Part shown: positions 39,858 through 41,896 of the stretch, one piece after another | Layout of the letters: each line of letters begins with the position of its first letter | How positions within the stretch are numbered: the stretch's first letter is position 1 | DNA from: Bacilli bacterium | Lineage (GTDB): Bacteria; Bacillota_I; Bacilli_A; RF39; UBA660 | Assembly (NCBI GenBank): GCA_017886705.1 | Contig: JAGHJJ010000085.1 | Location: 1-41,896 of the forward strand | Length of the DNA stretch: 41,896 bases | Direction of reading: 5' to 3' | Translations under genes and position numbers: made by a program | The notes under the pieces: generated by a model | Told to the model about the DNA's origin: nothing | Seen by the model: the letters and a program-made list of their open reading frames with translations, nothing else | Databases searched by the model: none

Positions 39858-40673
39858 ATGAAATTAAGCTTAAATGACGTGGCATTTGAACCAACAAGAA
39901 GGTGTAATTTAGTATGTCATCATTGTATGCGTGGCCCTGGACAAAATATGGATATGAGTCCAAAATTTATTGATGCTTTTTTTGAAAGAAATGATATTGA
40001 ATATATTAATCACATTTGTTTTAGCGGAGGAGAGCCTACATTAAATCCAGAAATTATTACATATACCATAGAAAAAATAATAAATGAAAAGAAAGCAGTA
40101 GGTTCTGTTTCAACTGTAACAAACGGACAAATATTCAGTAAAGAGATTGTAGATGCATTTAATCACTTTAATCAATATCGTAATAGACAATCAATAGATG
40201 AAATACCTAAAAAGTATCAAGCTTGTTCAGAAGATACTATAAGAAAGTTAATTAAAGATAATACTGATAATCATGCTCGTATAACGTTTTCAAAAGATCA
40301 ATATCATAAAGAGGTTCCATCTAAAATAGAAGAATTATATCTACGAGAAAGCCAGGGCTTAAAAATTACATCTACTCCATATCTTGAACAAGAAAAAATA
40401 TATAAAACGGGAAATGCTACCTTTGGTAGGGACTTTGATTATCAATTAGATCAATTGCGATATTATGAAGAAAAGGATAGTTATGTTGTTTTTGATTTGC
40501 TTTATTTAACAGCATCAGGTTATATCACAACAGAGGGTATGGGAACTTATCAAGATATGGATCAAATTAATACAGGACATGTATCAAATGTTACTATACC
40601 AGAAATACTTGTAGATTATGGAACACCAATTTTTAAAACAAAAAAATTAACTAGAGACGATATAAAAAGATAA
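39858..40673 (+). CDS. Radical SAM protein, SPASM-less
   Basis: 271 residues. FEPTRRCNLVCHHCMRGPGQ carries the CxxxCxxC motif; CFSGGEPTLNPEII is the SAM-binding GGEP strand; STVTNGQIF follows. The rest is unusual: a helical YRNRQSIDEIPKKYQACSED section and a C-terminal half without a Cys-rich SPASM or Twitch domain. GCAGGAGG precedes the ATG. It follows an ABC transporter but with its own promoter. No short precursor peptide is evident in 39723-39857, so a peptide-modifying role is not supported by this sequence alone. Confidence 0.75.
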   Translation: MKLSLNDVAFEPTRRCNLVCHHCMRGPGQNMDMSPKFIDAFFERNDIEYINHICFSGGEPTLNPEIITYTIEKIINEKKAVGSVSTVTNGQIFSKEIVDAFNHFNQYRNRQSIDEIPKKYQACSEDTIRKLIKDNTDNHARITFSKDQYHKEVPSKIEELYLRESQGLKITSTPYLEQEKIYKTGNATFGRDFDYQLDQLRYYEEKDSYVVFDLLYLTASGYITTEGMGTYQDMDQINTGHVSNVTIPEILVDYGTPIFKTKKLTRDDIKR

Positions 40674-40750
40674 AGCAAAATGGTAACTTTTAATCAACAA
40701 ACTCTATAATTAAATAGTATATGTAAAATAATATGTTTAGCTTAAAAATA

Positions 40751-40790
40751 AAAAAGCATGATGAAATTAATTGTTTTTATCATGCTTTTT
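40751..40790. terminator. Bidirectional terminator between convergent genes
   Basis: AAAAAGCATGAT (40751-40762) / ATCATGCTTTTT (40779-40790), 16-nt loop, A and T tracts on both sides. It includes the end of the minus-strand gene. Confidence 0.8.
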
Positions 40791-41603
40791 CAATATTTTA
40801 CCAGATTTATTTTCATTATTATTTTTAACAGGTTCTAAAATAATATCTGCATAATGATTTGCTAAAGGTAAATAGGGATTTAATCCTACAAAATCTATGT
40901 TTCGAAAAGAAGGAAAATATTTTCTATCAAAATGTCTTCCATGAATCAATCCTTTATCATCAGCCTTATCAAAACAGACATTAAACCATTGAGTAATATC
41001 CTCCTCCTTTTCATCTTCATCAGATAACCGGATATATTCCTGGCAAAATCTTTCTCTAAGAACAGGTACAGAATTAAAATATTTATCTTTTTGTTCTATA
41101 ATAGCAATCGTAGAAATTAGCGTATTATAAAAATCTAATTTTTTCTGATTCCCGGTTAAAATATAACTCTCATCATACATAGTAGGTAACACACGCTCGC
41201 CACATGACTTATACCATACACTAGCCTTAGAAGGAGTAGTATAAATAACAGAATCTTTTACACCAAAACCAGCAAGACGAATATCTGGAATAAATTTGTG
41301 AGTAATTTGTGCTAGTTCTTCGTTAAGTCTATCATGTCCGCCAATACAAGTATCTTGACTAAAACAATTTCCTTGTGTTGTATCAAGACACTCTACATCA
41401 TGAGCAATATCTTTAGCCAATGCTAAATACATATTTCTCCAATCTACTTCTGTATATCCATAAAAAATGTTGATAAACAAATTTTCATTATAGTCCCGAG
41501 AGTTGTGAATTATAATATCTCTTACTTTTTCTTTGATAGAATTAGTCCACCAGTAAGCAGTTACTTCAATTGGACTTAACTCTATCTTTTTTCTTGTTTC
41601 CAT
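40767..41603 (-). CDS. Unknown soluble protein
   Basis: 278 residues, no signal peptide or membrane helix. Segments include METRKKIELSPIEVTAYWWT, DWRNMYLALAKDIAHDVECL, DTCIGGHDRLNEELAQITHK and FDRKYFPSFRNIDFVGLNPY. The C-terminus is Lys/Asn rich and overlaps the shared terminator. Family not recognised. AAGAGGTG precedes the ATG and the gene has its own promoter (41632-41659). Confidence 0.6.
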   Translation of the reverse strand: METRKKIELSPIEVTAYWWTNSIKEKVRDIIIHNSRDYNENLFINIFYGYTEVDWRNMYLALAKDIAHDVECLDTTQGNCFSQDTCIGGHDRLNEELAQITHKFIPDIRLAGFGVKDSVIYTTPSKASVWYKSCGERVLPTMYDESYILTGNQKKLDFYNTLISTIAIIEQKDKYFNSVPVLRERFCQEYIRLSDEDEKEEDITQWFNVCFDKADDKGLIHGRHFDRKYFPSFRNIDFVGLNPYLPLANHYADIILEPVKNNNENKSGKILKKHDKNN

Positions 41604-41631
41604 CTATAAACACCTCTTTTGTTTTAATAGT

Positions 41632-41659
41632 ATTATACTATATCCTTAACATTTTTCAA
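41632..41659 (-). promoter_or_regulatory. Promoter of the 41603 gene
   Basis: On the minus strand TTGAAA (41659-41654), 16 bp, TATAAT (41637-41632). Confidence 0.65.
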
Positions 41660-41815
41660 TAGAAATAAATGTATGAAATTTGTATTATATAAAATTGATG
41701 CTATGATAAAAAATGGAAAAGAGAAAATGATATTATGCTTGATTATTAAAAGTATTGGAAATGGTAAAAAACGTTGAATCAATCTAAAGTGCACAAATAA
41801 GTGCAATTTAAAGTT

Positions 41816-41850
41816 AAATGTGTATTTTTAAAAGAAAATGCACATTTTTT
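41816..41850 (+). terminator. Terminator-like hairpin at the window end
   Basis: AAATGTGTATTTT (41816-41828) / AAAATGCACATTT (41835-41847), 13 bp with one U-G pair, 6-nt loop, T's after. No gene is visible between 41660 and here, so it may end a short transcript or belong to the leader of a gene beyond the window. Confidence 0.55.
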
Positions 41851-41896
41851 GATGTTTTTTTAGTAAAATAATTGCTGAAAATCAAAAAAAATGATA

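Noticed and set aside
1..41896. CRISPR array
   Set aside because: No series of identical 25-40-bp repeats with regular spacers is seen; the repeated segments are protein repeats, tRNA fragments and operators.
1..41896. Reassigned TGA codon (mycoplasma-like code), suggested by the extreme AT content
   Set aside because: TGA serves as a stop for yitT (2058), spoIIGA (4896) and nadE (18935), and conserved Trp positions use TGG.

Overview
The window comes from a low-GC, Gram-positive, endospore-forming bacterium (Bacillota). Evidence: strongly AT-biased codon use, the adjacent sporulation pair spoIIGA-sigE, sortase-type surface adhesins, many simple intrinsic terminators, and a ribosome-binding signal that often reads GGTGATAGnATG. 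The genetic code is standard (TGA stops at 2058 and 18935, Trp encoded by TGG). The gene set (NAD salvage from preformed vitamin, adhesins, little biosynthesis visible) suits a host-associated, perhaps gut, lineage. The species cannot be named from this sequence.

Layout. 1-271: tail of an IS200/IS605-type tnpB with a structured 3' end. 284-4062: envelope and housekeeping genes (DUF3592 protein, YitT, an anchored protein, a metallo-beta-lactamase-fold hydrolase, a small membrane protein). 4126-5585: spoIIGA-sigE. 5651-12332: two paralogous thioester/Cna-B adhesins, the second followed 7 nt later by a thymidine kinase. 12360-13900: decayed accessory patch (nonsense-broken gene, AAA_14 ATPase stub, one unknown gene with an inverted repeat at its promoter).

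14090-28828 is the core of the window: a large NAD salvage and homeostasis locus. It holds pncA, pncB, an ADP-ribose-type NUDIX hydrolase, nadE, a PRPP synthetase, nadD, pncC, an NrtR-type regulator and NAD kinase. Among them lie an ADP-ribosylglycohydrolase-like gene overlapping a possible ADP-ribosyltransferase-fold gene, a radical SAM enzyme and several unknown genes. Seven copies of one 19-bp palindrome (TATTAAYAWAATRTTAATA-like) sit on two promoters and directly before the ribosome-binding sites of five genes. I propose these are the operators of the locus, most likely bound by the NrtR-like protein. They physically tie the unknown genes to NAD metabolism.

28853-35514: UV-damage endonuclease, glutamate racemase, a phospholipid cassette (plsC, acyl-CoA/ACP synthetase, plsC), an alpha/beta-hydrolase lacking its nucleophile, a DUF1003 protein and a lipoprotein. 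35525-36455: tRNA-Arg(CCG), tRNA-Thr(GGT), a Cys-rich unknown gene and a second degenerate tRNA 3' half. 36551-36819: a probable new minus-strand structured RNA of about 230 nt with its own promoter and terminator and mutually complementary ends. 37166-41603: an ORF6N-domain gene, an ABC transporter with a small membrane partner, a radical SAM protein and an unknown minus-strand gene.

The NAD genes work as a route: nicotinamide to nicotinate (PncA), to NaMN (PncB, using PRPP from the Prs protein), to NaAD (NadD), to NAD (NadE), to NADP (NadK). PncC returns NMN to NaMN and the NUDIX enzyme clears ADP-ribose.
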